Positions 10,006 through 20,501 are shown, counted from the stretch's first letter. The stretch is DNA of 64,000 nt from Sulfolobus islandicus Y.N.15.51 (GCF_000022485.1 NC_012623.1:2748166-2812165); one strand, 5' to 3'. Made by a program: numbers and translations. Notes: generated from the letters alone by a model not told the origin.

Positions 10006-11295
10006 ATGAATGTAGAGAAAGAGCTTAGAGAAAAGGGTGTAGAAATTTTAAGGTTCACTTGGGTTGGGTTAGATGGATATATTAGATCAAAGGGAGCGTA
10101 TATTGACCACATAGATGGATTATTAAAAACGGGCATAGGCTTAACAATGGCAATGATGAGCTTTACCCCAATGAATTATATAAGTCCCTATGGGACATTT
10201 GGACCACAAGATGAAGATGTATTCCTTACTCCAGACCTTAGCACACTCTCAATTTTTCCACCATCAGCCATGGTATTATGTAATTTGTATAAGCAAGGAA
10301 ATCCGTGGAATTATGATCCTAGAAGTACGCTAATTAAAACAATAGAAAAGGTGAAAGAAAGATACGATTTCGACTTCAAATCAGCCTTCGAAATAGAGTT
10401 CTACTTAACAAAGGATAGAAAACCATTTGATGAGGCTAGGTGTTTCGATCCTTCTGCATTTTATACTAATCAAATCGTTCCGGAAATTGCCAAAACAGTA
10501 AGGCAAATCAACATAGAACCGATAAGGATAATAAAGGAATATGGACCAGGACAGTACGAATTTGACATAATGCACAAAGATACGTTGAGAAGTGCCGATG
10601 AAGTTATTATATTTAAGGAAGTCGCTAGACAAGTAGCGAGTAAACATGGTGTTGAGGCAAATTTCATGCCAAAGCCTTTTAATAAAATGGCTGGATCTGG
10701 ACTACATTTGAACATTAGCGTATGGAAAGATAATCGGAATTTGTTCTATAACCAGAACGATAAGTATGGACTTAGTAACTTAGCTTATAACTTCATAGCT
10801 GGTTTATTAGAACATGCTAAAGCGTTAACTGCAATAGCCGCACCCACTATTAACTCCTATAAGAGACTAGTTCCAGGCTCTTGGGCACCAACTAAAATAG
10901 CCTACGGATATAACAATAAGTCTGCAATGATAAGAATACCAACACCATATCCCGGAATGTCACAATTAGATAGGAGAATAGAATATAGAGTTTCCGATCC
11001 CTCAACAAATCCATATCTTCTCTTAACAGCAGTAATAGAGGCAGGGTTGGATGGAATAGAAAAAGGATTGAAGCCTCCAGAAGCTTTAAATGAAAATGCA
11101 TATAATAGAAAAGATATTGAGGACATACCAAGAAGTCTCAGAGAAGCGCTAAATGAACTAAGAAAAGATACCAGATTAGTGGAAAAAATTGGTAAAGAAA
11201 TTATCGATGAATTCATAAAGGTCAAGTTAGCTGAGGTAGAGGAATATGAAAGCCTAGTAACAGATTGGGAATATGAGGTGTATAGGCGATTATAA
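10006..11295 (+). CDS. Glutamine synthetase-like gamma-glutamyl ligase
   Basis: A 429-residue glutamine synthetase-fold ligase. Visible motifs: the N-terminal beta-grasp region (FTWVGLDGYIRSKGAYI), metal-binding EIEFYL (about residues 127-132), GPGQYEFD (about 182-189), GSGLHLNIS (about 228-236, nucleotide/metal His), the PTINSYKRL(V)PGSWAP loop, and the late RIEYRVSDPSTNPYL. It lacks the length of canonical GlnA and belongs to the GlnA-like group that joins glutamate to amines or other substrates. The stop codon overlaps the start of the next gene, an amidohydrolase; in FluG-type proteins the same two domains are fused. A joint pathway for a gamma-glutamyl compound or for amine breakdown is plausible but unproven. 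Confidence 0.85.
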   Translation: MNVEKELREKGVEILRFTWVGLDGYIRSKGAYIDHIDGLLKTGIGLTMAMMSFTPMNYISPYGTFGPQDEDVFLTPDLSTLSIFPPSAMVLCNLYKQGNPWNYDPRSTLIKTIEKVKERYDFDFKSAFEIEFYLTKDRKPFDEARCFDPSAFYTNQIVPEIAKTVRQINIEPIRIIKEYGPGQYEFDIMHKDTLRSADEVIIFKEVARQVASKHGVEANFMPKPFNKMAGSGLHLNISVWKDNRNLFYNQNDKYGLSNLAYNFIAGLLEHAKALTAIAAPTINSYKRLVPGSWAPTKIAYGYNNKSAMIRIPTPYPGMSQLDRRIEYRVSDPSTNPYLLLTAVIEAGLDGIEKGLKPPEALNENAYNRKDIEDIPRSLREALNELRKDTRLVEKIGKEIIDEFIKVKLAEVEEYESLVTDWEYEVYRRL

Positions 11296-12350
11296 TAGAT
11301 TCTCATGCCCATTGGTTCTCTGCTAAGATAATGAGTGAGAAGGAATTTATAATAGCTTCAGCTGAATCTTGGCTTGAAAATGAAATAAGTGCAGATACAT
11401 TTACAATGAATCAATTGAGGCCATTCTATCTATATCTAAGGAATGAACTTAGAAGATTATTAGGTGACAATTTCATAGAAGAAAGAAATAAGTTAATCAA
11501 AGACGATCCAGTAAAGTATATGCAATTCCTATTTAATGACGCTGGAATAGAGGGATTTGTAATAGATACTGGATTTGGAAATAAGGAGATGGAAATACCA
11601 GCAAAACTAAAGTTACTATTTAGAATAGAGAGCATTATTAATGATAGTATTTTTCAAATGCCTTTCGATAAGGTCTTAGAGTACTTTGAGGAAACCTTAA
11701 GGGGAAAAATAAGAAAAGAAGGGTATACTGGTTTTAAGAGTATAATAGCATATAGAACTGGATTAAAAGTGAACTGTGACATAGAACAAGCTAGAAGAGA
11801 TTTTTACAGTAATGAGACAGATTGGTTTGGCAAAGTTGTAAAGGGTTTTAGAGATTATCTACTTTGCGAAACCTTAAGAATAGCTAAAGAGTTAAAAGTT
11901 CCCGTACAAATTCACACCGGGGCTGGAGATAGAGATATTAAGCTAGAACTATCAAGACCTTCATACCTAACTAATGTTGTTAGAAAGTATGAAGGAAAGG
12001 TAATTTTCGTGCACGCTGGTTATCCTTATCATAGGGAGACATCTTGGATGTCCTACCTCTATCCCTCAGTTTACTTAGACACCTCACAAGTAATACCATT
12101 TGCACCTTTAGCAGCTTATACTATACTAAACGAGATTTTTGAGGTAGCCCCATTAAATAAGGTGATGCACGGTTCTGATGCGTTTCACATTCCAGAAATA
12201 GCTTGGCTTGCAGCTAAGTTAGCTAAAAAAGCTATACATAAAACTACAGAAATGATGATTGAAAAAAATATATTAGATGAAAAAGATGCTAAAGAACTGG
12301 TTGAGAGGTTCTTATACTATAATTCTAAGGAAATGTATGGGTTTGACTAG
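11289..12350 (+). CDS. Amidohydrolase (amidohydrolase_2 family), probable ATT start
   Basis: A TIM-barrel metal hydrolase of about 353 residues. Conserved features: the HxH metal motif in IDSHAHWFS right at the N-terminus, QIHTGAG (metal His), VHAGYPY (second His) and MHGSDAFH (catalytic Asp). The first ATG in frame is 11331, but that start would remove the HxH ligands. The reading frame is open back to TAG at 11283-11285; the only codons before DSHAH are GCG, ATT, ATA and ATA, and GAGGTG lies 8 bases before the ATT at 11289. I therefore place the start at this ATT, overlapping the ligase gene by 7 bases. Substrate unknown; the paired ligase suggests a gamma-glutamyl or aromatic amide. Confidence 0.8.
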   Translation: MIIDSHAHWFSAKIMSEKEFIIASAESWLENEISADTFTMNQLRPFYLYLRNELRRLLGDNFIEERNKLIKDDPVKYMQFLFNDAGIEGFVIDTGFGNKEMEIPAKLKLLFRIESIINDSIFQMPFDKVLEYFEETLRGKIRKEGYTGFKSIIAYRTGLKVNCDIEQARRDFYSNETDWFGKVVKGFRDYLLCETLRIAKELKVPVQIHTGAGDRDIKLELSRPSYLTNVVRKYEGKVIFVHAGYPYHRETSWMSYLYPSVYLDTSQVIPFAPLAAYTILNEIFEVAPLNKVMHGSDAFHIPEIAWLAAKLAKKAIHKTTEMMIEKNILDEKDAKELVERFLYYNSKEMYGFD

Positions 12351-14144
12351 AAACATACCATCTACATTAGGAGGATCACTATTGTTAATTGGAATGAATT
12401 GGATTTTTTGATAAACATAATACCCAATAAAGTTAGTAGTGGAATTCTGTAAACCTTGGGCCAAGAATATCTCCTTATAACCAGCTCCATTAAGCAGTAT
12501 ATAATTAACTAAGCTCTTAGTAGTTAAAGCGTTATTTGAAATTATCGAGACAAGTACTGCACCACCATAACGATTTATAACTTCTATAATACCACTAAAC
12601 CCACCAACCGTAGTAACGTTTTCAGTAGTCTTAATAGTCAAATTTTGGTTGTCAAATATGTTAGTATAATAATAGTATAGTCCTAGGTTTAAAGTGCCAT
12701 TTTGAGCATATGATAAGTTGTAAGGTACAACGTGAGGATTAGATATAGGGGAGGCAAATACGGAGAATTGCATAGATATAGGGTAATATACGTTGTAATA
12801 TAGTGTGGAGTTATAAAGTGAGCCCTTCTCAATTGCATATTCCATGAAGTTCTCCCCTAAATATGCCTTTTCGTATAGTTGATTGAATGTTTGATAAGCG
12901 TAAAATCTTCCTTCTTGAACAACATCAGAGTATTCAAACCCGTTCTTGAACTGTAAAACTGCAGAGTAGTTAAGTATATACGATCCTCCTTCTTGATAAT
13001 ATTCCCCGACTAGACCAGGATTGAAAATTGGTGAAGAATCCATAAATTTACTATAAGCCGTTAGCAATTTAGCTGAAATTAGTGGATTTGACCCGTTAAC
13101 CCATAACATTAATACTCCAGCTATATCCCAATCATAAGCTGCACTACCAGTTAATTGTAAAGCTGTTTCTAGGTTAGTTACCGTAACTGCTATAATATTA
13201 TTTGGCGAACTCATTGCCAATAGTGGTGTTAGGTCTATAATATAAGGACTATGGAAAGATAAGGTATTTATTGATGTTAATGGCTTCCACCAGAACAAAT
13301 CTATACCACCAGTGTATATTGTCTGATAAGGGTTAACAATGCCAACTAGCTTATTATCGTAAAACACTTGAATCTCCCTAGTCGCAGGCTCATTGGCGTA
13401 CCAGAACTCATCCAGCCCTCCACCCTCTTCATATAATAGTAAGGTCATTCTATAAGTACCATGGGGTATTGTTAAATTTTGTGATATGTAATAGTTCAAT
13501 GGATTCAATATTACGTAAGAGTAATTGTACTTATTTAGGAATAATGGTATAAAGTAATTAGGTAACCCTTTAGGCGGAGTACCGGGATATAAGTAAAGTG
13601 TTACATTCATCTTATATATTCCAGTTATACCAATCTTAGCATCATAGAAGTTCTCTAAGACTAATTGGAAAGTAACATTACCACTTAATAAGTTTTCAAA
13701 CATCGTAAGATCAGTCTCTGCTGTTGAATTTAGAAACTCTTGAGTTGAGCCCCAGAATATTGGAACATCGTTTGCGAATATGTAAACTGGCCTATCATAT
13801 TGAGCTCCATTAGACTCGTTTATGCTAACGTTTAAAATCAACATGCTATAATTACCCTTCGGTATATTCACATGGACGATATAAGGAGTTAAACCACTAT
13901 TGTTAAAAACAGCATTATTAGCTATTCTTACCACTACTGGAGTAACGTTGGGAGGATGAATCTGATAAGCTTCGAAGGAATAATATGTAGGGTCATACTG
14001 TATTTTTCCGCTGTTTAAGACAGAAACATTCCCTAATACTAGTGGACGTGAGATAATGGAGACGGGCTGTGAGCTGCCTATAGGCACCATAATAATTCCA
14101 GCTAAAATTGAAAATAATAGAATGAAGGTGATACTCTTCCTCAT
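12312..14144 (-). CDS. PNGase A-like secreted peptide N-glycan amidase
   Basis: A 610-residue secreted protein with signal peptide (first ~25 residues, hydrophobic stretch ITFILLFSILAGIIMV). Several stretches match plant-type peptide N-glycosidase A: GSTQEF after PVYIFANDVPIFW, GGGLDEFWYANEP (about residues 237-249), YQTIYTGGIDLFWWKP (about 273-288) and SPYIIDLTPLL. Enzymes of this family release N-glycans from asparagine. More than ten Asn-X-Ser/Thr sites are present, as in other surface proteins here. The start at 14144 follows a perfect GGAGGTGAT, in which the TGA is the stop of the preceding S53 protease, so the two are translated from one message. A joint role in digesting external glycoproteins is inferred. 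Confidence 0.8.
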   Translation of the reverse strand: MRKSITFILLFSILAGIIMVPIGSSQPVSIISRPLVLGNVSVLNSGKIQYDPTYYSFEAYQIHPPNVTPVVVRIANNAVFNNSGLTPYIVHVNIPKGNYSMLILNVSINESNGAQYDRPVYIFANDVPIFWGSTQEFLNSTAETDLTMFENLLSGNVTFQLVLENFYDAKIGITGIYKMNVTLYLYPGTPPKGLPNYFIPLFLNKYNYSYVILNPLNYYISQNLTIPHGTYRMTLLLYEEGGGLDEFWYANEPATREIQVFYDNKLVGIVNPYQTIYTGGIDLFWWKPLTSINTLSFHSPYIIDLTPLLAMSSPNNIIAVTVTNLETALQLTGSAAYDWDIAGVLMLWVNGSNPLISAKLLTAYSKFMDSSPIFNPGLVGEYYQEGGSYILNYSAVLQFKNGFEYSDVVQEGRFYAYQTFNQLYEKAYLGENFMEYAIEKGSLYNSTLYYNVYYPISMQFSVFASPISNPHVVPYNLSYAQNGTLNLGLYYYYTNIFDNQNLTIKTTENVTTVGGFSGIIEVINRYGGAVLVSIISNNALTTKSLVNYILLNGAGYKEIFLAQGLQNSTTNFIGYYVYQKIQFIPINNSDPPNVDGMFLVKPIHFLRIIV

Positions 14145-14150
14145 TCTTTA

Positions 14151-17100
14151 TCACCTCCTTCTCATTAATACTAACAATAGAATAATAGCTATTATTGCTA
14201 TTATTAAGGAAATTATTGCTATTACAGTTAATAAATTCACTGATCCTTGTAGTGTTATAATACGACCTTGTACAGTTACGAGATGATAATTATTTAAAAT
14301 GTTAAATGTCAAGTTGTATGGCAACCCATCAGATACGCTTACTGTGAATACGTATTGGCCATCAGAGAATTGAGAAGCATTAAACGGTATACTTAGACTT
14401 ATTGAGGAAGGTGAAGATGAAATTACACTATAACTTACTGGCTTATTGTTCATTGAAACTCCTAGAAGTCTTAGGTATTCCCCAGTTATGTTAACAATTA
14501 TTGATTCTTTAGATACAGTAACATTAGTTGTTGATAAGTAAATTATCTTAGGAGCAGGTATTACAGACAAGTCAGTTACGTTATACATACTAATACCACT
14601 TATGCTAATTACTGAATTGGGTTGTAGAAACGCATATCTTGAATTTTGTATTACCGATGAGGTTATAGTCAAATTGGAATCATTAGCAACTACAGCAATA
14701 TTATTACCTCCTATTTTAGATCCTATAATTGAGACTGAAGAATTCTCTAATACTAACTGGTTAATACTCGATGACCTTATCATCACATTAGAGTTCTTAA
14801 GAGTTATCGTATTAGCTATAACGTTATCCAAAATAACGTTTATTCCCTCAACCGTAATATTATTTGCCTTAACATTAGATAACATATATGTTGTAGAGTT
14901 GATTTTTGATAATAGGGGTGAATCTAGAGATTTACTGCTTACTATAATATTATTGATGAAAGTATAAGGCATAACATTAACGAAGCTAAAGGAAGCTGGA
15001 GTAGAATATAAATTATAACCATTCCAGGAAACACCAGAAACTATAACATTCCAAGGACCAGCTAAGGAATATACAGAGGACCCTTGGAATATGGAGCCGT
15101 AAAATATGGATGGAACCTTATAAATACCAACCCATTCTCCCAAAGTAGAGTTATACTGTAGTGGTATTCCAGCTTGGAATCCTATGATTAACTGTTCATA
15201 ATTAAGGGAAGTCGGTAATACTGTTGCAGTGAACATCCCATACTTAACTGGAGTACCATTAGGATAAGTTATGTTAGCGTAAATCTTCAGAACCTCACCC
15301 TCATAGACTACACTATTCACCTTTACATTTAATCTCAAGTTAGCTGGGGAAACGTAAAACGATGTGACGAAGTTGGCTTTAACTAATCCAGTAGAAGTAT
15401 TACTCACAGATTGTATTACAACATTATAGAATCCAGGGGAAGCATCGAAAGGTATTGTGAAGTTAGCGTAATAGAGGAAGAAGAGCAAGTAAACGCCGAA
15501 TTGTATTATATCTGGAGCTGGAGTAAGTTTAACTTGCCCTATAAGGTTACCATTCTGATTATAAATGTATGCAGTGACGTTAGACGTAAATATGCCAGTA
15601 AGTTCTGGCGTAAGTACTTCGTCAATTATAGTTATGTTTTGTCCAGGAGAAGCAGCTGGAAATCCATCATTTATTGGAGTTAAAATTGCGCCAAAATTAT
15701 ACTCACCAAAATATACATAAGAGAAAGCGCTACCGTATGAATCGTTTATTATTAATAAATAAGTGCCTTGTGGCAATGGAGGAAGTAGGGCGTAACTACC
15801 CTCATATAACCCTGGAGCCATCATCAATAAGGGTATAGAAGCCAATAGCTTACCGCTATTACTAACTAAATATGCCGTAACGCTTTGATTAACGACTGGA
15901 GTACCATTAGGATAGTATATCCAAGCCTCAATGCCAAATGGTGAGTTATATGGAATAGGAAAGTTAAAGGGATAAGGAATGGGAGATACAATATTGATTG
16001 ATTCACCAATATCAACTTCTGCAGTTCCAACTCCAGTAAACTGACCAGAACTACCGTTAACTACTATTTCCCAGATATTTGGCGGATCATTAGGAGTTAT
16101 AGTATAATTACCAACCCAATAAGTACCGTTAAAGGATAAGGGGACTGTTGCCAAATATCCCTCGCTAGTGTATATATAAGCATTAAAACTACCTTTACTA
16201 ACAATTGTGTTGTTGGGATAAGTTACGTACGCAGCTATTGTAAAAGTAGAACGATAGAAATACCAAGGTTGAAAAACTCCAGGCTCAAAAGTACTTACAG
16301 ATATTGCTAAACTCTTGGATAGTAAATGCTTTATGATAATTCCTAACATACCAGCATTAGGACTTCCTAAACCAGTAACTAGATTGTAAGAGGAATTAGC
16401 ATAATAATAACCATTATACCCTAAACTTATTGGATGGAAGGCCTTATGATACAAAGTAGTATTTTGGTAAATTTCATAAAGTATTGGATTTACCAAACCT
16501 AATGGATGGCCAACAATTCCATCTATATCAGCAATAATTCCAGCCCACAATGGAGCAGAAAGACTAGTTCCACCACTTACCCCCTCTTGACCTAAAGCAT
16601 AAATTACAAACCCAGTAAATGGATTAGCGTCTGCCGCAACATCTGGAATAGCCCTATAATTCGAATGAGTAACATAACGCTGATACCAAGGAGCTGGGAA
16701 CAACTGACCATATCCACCCCCAGAACTCACACCACCTTGAATAACACCAAGCAATGGATTAACACTCCACGCAATCTCAGCACCATAATTCCCTGTAGCA
16801 TTATAAGTTGAAATGTAACCGCTAGTAATATTAGCAAATAGGGAAGTACCACCTACAGCTGTAACGAAAGGAGATGATGCAGGATAATTCGCTGAGCCGT
16901 AAACGGTTGGTAAATCATTATAAGCACCTAAATCTCCAGATGACGCTAAAAACGTAATACCCTCAGCCGAACCTAGCTCAAAGTAATAATCGTAATAGGG
17001 GTAGTTAGGAAATGCTATACCATTGAATACGGCATAGAAGCCTGAAGCACCAAATAGTATCCCGGGAAGACCCCAGCTCATGGAAACTACTTGTGCTAAA

Positions 17101-18074
17101 TCCTCGCTTACAACAATATCAATTGCTGAAAATAATCCTTCTAAGGTTGCTGATGGCGCAACAACTAATAAAATATTGGAATATGGAGCAGCTGTATGAG
17201 CTGCCTCAACATCTAACGCAACTTCTTCGAACCAACCAGTAAACAACCCATTTTCTGGATTGTAAGGACCAACTGGTAATACGGTTAAGTTTATTGATGG
17301 TAAACCGAACTTAGCGTCAAACAGATTTACATCTTGATATATCTCTGGATCGCCATAGGCATCTATTATTGCAATTGTAACCTTTTTATCGGCAGTTGAA
17401 TTTAGCAGTGGAGTTATATTGTAAACACCTTGGATAACTTTAGGAGTATACCAAGTTGCTGAGAATTGGAAAGTATAGACAAATGAGGAATAAACTTGTT
17501 TACTAGGTATTAAATTCCCATTTTCCAATTTACCTAACTGAATTAAAGGTAACGATACGTTGGTAAAGTTTGTTAAACCACCTATTAGTACGTTATCAAG
17601 AACAGACGGTATTTTAACGTTACCACCAGGCTTGTAATATATCTGACCACTAGCCGATTTGGCTACTACAAAATCAGTCCCAAAAACTGATGAAACAAGG
17701 GAAACTGGTGCTTCAGCCATGACTTCGAAGGGACTCCTATATACTATTGTGAAACCCTTACTCTCAAGGTACTCTATAGTCTCGTTAACCTTCTCTTGAT
17801 TACTAAACATCGAGATAAGCTGACTGTTACTTAGTGGCTTAATTTGATGGTTAGCTACTTCTTGTGCTACTAGATAAAGCTCATTAAGATTCTTTGGGGG
17901 GATGAAAAAGGAAAGAATAATGTTAGTATTTGTGGGTAGAGATGAGATAATGTTAGACTGAGGATAGCTAGGGTTTATAAAGGTTGTGGAATAGGCTAAA
18001 GATAGTAAGGGGAATAAAGTGGATATCGATAAAAAAGTAGATATAACTATAACTTGTATTATTCTACTTTCCAT
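14151..18074 (-). CDS. S53 (sedolisin/kumamolisin-type) secreted protease, membrane-anchored
   Basis: A 1307-residue preproprotease. Order: signal peptide (1-28), pro-kumamolisin domain (about 40-190), catalytic S53 domain with the Glu/Asp pair in WFEEVALDVEAAH (about 280-292), the SSGDLG oxyanion Asp (about 379) and the nucleophile in GGTSLSAPLWAG (about 500), then ~600 residues of beta-sandwich and beta-helix-like repeats, and a C-terminal membrane anchor ending in MRRR. S53 enzymes work in acid, which fits an acidophile's cell surface. A TATA-like TTTTTATACG lies about 34 bases before the ATG. It forms an operon with the PNGase A-like gene, and a paralogue of similar layout lies at 59299-62535. 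Confidence 0.9.
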   Translation of the reverse strand: MESRIIQVIVISTFLSISTLFPLLSLAYSTTFINPSYPQSNIISSLPTNTNIILSFFIPPKNLNELYLVAQEVANHQIKPLSNSQLISMFSNQEKVNETIEYLESKGFTIVYRSPFEVMAEAPVSLVSSVFGTDFVVAKSASGQIYYKPGGNVKIPSVLDNVLIGGLTNFTNVSLPLIQLGKLENGNLIPSKQVYSSFVYTFQFSATWYTPKVIQGVYNITPLLNSTADKKVTIAIIDAYGDPEIYQDVNLFDAKFGLPSINLTVLPVGPYNPENGLFTGWFEEVALDVEAAHTAAPYSNILLVVAPSATLEGLFSAIDIVVSEDLAQVVSMSWGLPGILFGASGFYAVFNGIAFPNYPYYDYYFELGSAEGITFLASSGDLGAYNDLPTVYGSANYPASSPFVTAVGGTSLFANITSGYISTYNATGNYGAEIAWSVNPLLGVIQGGVSSGGGYGQLFPAPWYQRYVTHSNYRAIPDVAADANPFTGFVIYALGQEGVSGGTSLSAPLWAGIIADIDGIVGHPLGLVNPILYEIYQNTTLYHKAFHPISLGYNGYYYANSSYNLVTGLGSPNAGMLGIIIKHLLSKSLAISVSTFEPGVFQPWYFYRSTFTIAAYVTYPNNTIVSKGSFNAYIYTSEGYLATVPLSFNGTYWVGNYTITPNDPPNIWEIVVNGSSGQFTGVGTAEVDIGESINIVSPIPYPFNFPIPYNSPFGIEAWIYYPNGTPVVNQSVTAYLVSNSGKLLASIPLLMMAPGLYEGSYALLPPLPQGTYLLIINDSYGSAFSYVYFGEYNFGAILTPINDGFPAASPGQNITIIDEVLTPELTGIFTSNVTAYIYNQNGNLIGQVKLTPAPDIIQFGVYLLFFLYYANFTIPFDASPGFYNVVIQSVSNTSTGLVKANFVTSFYVSPANLRLNVKVNSVVYEGEVLKIYANITYPNGTPVKYGMFTATVLPTSLNYEQLIIGFQAGIPLQYNSTLGEWVGIYKVPSIFYGSIFQGSSVYSLAGPWNVIVSGVSWNGYNLYSTPASFSFVNVMPYTFINNIIVSSKSLDSPLLSKINSTTYMLSNVKANNITVEGINVILDNVIANTITLKNSNVMIRSSSINQLVLENSSVSIIGSKIGGNNIAVVANDSNLTITSSVIQNSRYAFLQPNSVISISGISMYNVTDLSVIPAPKIIYLSTTNVTVSKESIIVNITGEYLRLLGVSMNNKPVSYSVISSSPSSISLSIPFNASQFSDGQYVFTVSVSDGLPYNLTFNILNNYHLVTVQGRIITLQGSVNLLTVIAIISLIIAIIAIILLLVLMRRR

Positions 18075-18214
18075 ATAATTAATAAACTTTCACACGTATA
18101 AAAAGATTACTTTAAAATCAAATCATCACAAGATTCTTTCATAAAAAAGAGATTATCCTATTAAGTGAAAAATAAAAATAAAAACTTCTCACTTTATATT
18201 TAAATCTTATTCAT

Positions 18215-18432
<218 letters not shown>

Positions 18433-18626
18433 GTTTCACATAAATAAGCTTTACGCTATTAACAAGAGTACGACTTAAAGGAAATCCTTAGCGCAAACTA
18501 AAGTTATTACCTTAGCCCATAATAAAAATAAAGATGCCTAGAAGGGCAAAAACACATTGCGTCAACATAATATATTTACTTATTGTTTTATACTGATATC
18601 ATTTATATTACCTATAATTAAAACAT

Positions 18627-18689
18627 TAAGTCATAAGAAAAACATTACGTGTCATTTTGTAGAAAAAAATATAAGTCATAAGAAAAACA
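18627..18689 (+). promoter_or_regulatory. Tandem 18-base direct repeats upstream of the C2H2 gene
   Basis: TAAGTCATAAGAAAAACA occurs twice without mismatch, at 18627-18644 and 18672-18689, 45 bases apart (about four helical turns). The second copy covers the region just downstream of the TATA-like AAATATAAG and the expected transcription start of the gene at 18699. Two phased identical sites so placed are typical of a repressor binding region; the neighbouring C2H2 protein is an obvious candidate for self-regulation. Confidence 0.6.
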
Positions 18690-18698
18690 CTTTAGCTA

Positions 18699-19001
18699 GT
18701 GAAAACTATGACAATGGCTGAAGCACTAAACAAGATCATGAAAAACAGAACAACCACTTTAAAACTATCCTATTACCCCTTCCTGCTGGCAGTAAAGGAT
18801 AACGTACCAGAACTAGACATAATGCTAAAAAGAAAAAGAGAACTAAACTATTACTTAGACAAATTGTATAGTGAAAGCAAAAAATACTTATTAAAATACG
18901 CTAAGGATAAATACTATTGCGTATGTGGAAGAACATTCCCGTCAGCATATGACTTTTACACTCACGTTTTCAGAGAGCATAAATTAAGTATAAGGAATTA
19001 A
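18699..19001 (+). CDS. Small C2H2 zinc-finger-like protein
   Basis: A 100-residue protein: a charged helical N-terminal ~65 residues ([21 protein letters not shown]) followed by one zinc-finger-like unit [20 protein letters not shown] plus REH (about residues 72-94). The cysteines are only one residue apart (CxC) instead of two or four, so the finger is atypical. Similar single-finger mini-proteins are common in Sulfolobales and their viruses as DNA-binding regulators. The first start is GTG at 18699, with ATGs at 18708 and 18714; the TATA-like box about 26 bases upstream of 18699 favours the GTG. The gene overlaps the 3' end of the convergent permease by 4 bases. Confidence 0.7.
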   Translation: MKTMTMAEALNKIMKNRTTTLKLSYYPFLLAVKDNVPELDIMLKRKRELNYYLDKLYSESKKYLLKYAKDKYYCVCGRTFPSAYDFYTHVFREHKLSIRN

Positions 19002-20497
19002 TCTGGTGGTATCTCCTTATACACTAACCTTAAATCTATACCACTCTTCTTCCTATAATAGTATGATGATACGAAAGTAATGACGCCTAATCCTATTAAG
19101 CTAACTATATAGGCTATTCCCGGCCAGTAAGGTGCACCGTTATCAGATATAACACCGAAGTAAGGATTAATAAAGGCCTCGTATCCCATAAAACCCAAAA
19201 ACACAATAGAAAGTAAAGCTGATATTAGCATACCCATATTTCCCTCACTTAAAGCCTGCCTAATACCAGCTATTGAGACTAAAACTAAGTAGGCAATAGC
19301 CAAAGGAGTATAACTATATAAGGCCTCGTATCCGTTAGGACTTATTATTGGTACTGCTAAGAACACTAAAGTTACCGCAAAGTCTAAGAGATGAGCATAA
19401 GCTGGAGAGCCTTGCCTATTTAACCTTGAAAACACCTCTGGGAATAACCTATCAAAGGAGAATGCAAATACGTACCTAGCGAAAACAACGACACCGAAAG
19501 CCATTACAAAAAACTCCCAGGCTATCAAACTAATCCCTATAAACCACTCTAAAGCGTAGCTATGAGATAAAGCAATAGCGACAGTCCAGAAGTTATAAGT
19601 ACTTGATAAATATAAAGAGTAATTAAACCCATACCCTGCAGCAATATCCATTAGCAGGAATGGGACAGTTATAAAGATAAGCGTTAACAAACTACCTAAA
19701 ATTAAATTGTATCTTATCCCACTCGTATTCTTTATCTCAGAAGCGACAGCTGGCCCTGCATATAACCAAATGTAAGCAAATGATGCAAAGTAAGGAATCA
19801 TATAAAACGTTGAAGACAAACTAAATGTTGGTCCCTTATAGGGTTGAACAGTTAAATTAAAGTCCTTTAGAAAAGGCTGAATTGCAGTATGAAAATCTGA
19901 AACGTTAAGTGCTAATACAAGAATTGCAACTAGAGTACCTAAAAGCGAAAGCATCCCTAGTGCTGACGTTAAAGTATAACCCCATCTTGGTCTGAGGATG
20001 TTAATAAGAATTATTATCAGAAATGCAAGCGCTGCTAAACTATAGGCTAGAATAGCATTACTAGTTGTAAACACATTATTAGCTAGATTAACCAGATAGG
20101 GCTGGGAATTCAAAGTACCAATAATTAACAATACAATATTTATTGCTGAAACAGAAAAGAATGCTGATAGTGCAAAAAACGGAGGCATATTAAAAGCTAA
20201 TGCAACACCCATTATAGCACCTAAAGGACCATTAAGCTTTCTAGATAGCCAAATATAATCACCTCCAGTCCTAGGAATTCTAGAAATAAAGTAAGTATAA
20301 AGAAATACAAGGGGTAAAGTGAATAGGAAAGTGAGCAATGAAGCAATCCATAATACCGCACCCTTGACTATGTAAGGACTTATCCCGATAAAAATTGCTA
20401 ACCCAGCACCCATATTAGCTACATTTAACATTGTTGCATCCAGCAAAGAGACGTTTTTGGTAAGACCAGAAGTTTCCCTAACAAACAGCTTAGCCAT
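18998..20497 (-). CDS. APC superfamily amino acid permease
   Basis: A 499-residue membrane protein with about 12-14 helices. The N-terminal region shows the APC pattern: [19 protein letters not shown] in helix 1 and [21 protein letters not shown] (split over residues ~72-92) after helix 2, which corresponds to the amino-acid-polyamine-organocation loop. Transporters of this type import amino acids or amines with protons. It is the last gene of the leftward run that begins with the pilin at 24689 and lies only 4 bases after the 782-residue membrane protein, so it is probably co-transcribed. Substrate unknown. Confidence 0.83.
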   Translation of the reverse strand: MAKLFVRETSGLTKNVSLLDATMLNVANMGAGLAIFIGISPYIVKGAVLWIASLLTFLFTLPLVFLYTYFISRIPRTGGDYIWLSRKLNGPLGAIMGVALAFNMPPFFALSAFFSVSAINIVLLIIGTLNSQPYLVNLANNVFTTSNAILAYSLAALAFLIIILINILRPRWGYTLTSALGMLSLLGTLVAILVLALNVSDFHTAIQPFLKDFNLTVQPYKGPTFSLSSTFYMIPYFASFAYIWLYAGPAVASEIKNTSGIRYNLILGSLLTLIFITVPFLLMDIAAGYGFNYSLYLSSTYNFWTVAIALSHSYALEWFIGISLIAWEFFVMAFGVVVFARYVFAFSFDRLFPEVFSRLNRQGSPAYAHLLDFAVTLVFLAVPIISPNGYEALYSYTPLAIAYLVLVSIAGIRQALSEGNMGMLISALLSIVFLGFMGYEAFINPYFGVISDNGAPYWPGIAYIVSLIGLGVITFVSSYYYRKKSGIDLRLVYKEIPPD

Positions 20498-20501
20498 AAT
20501 C

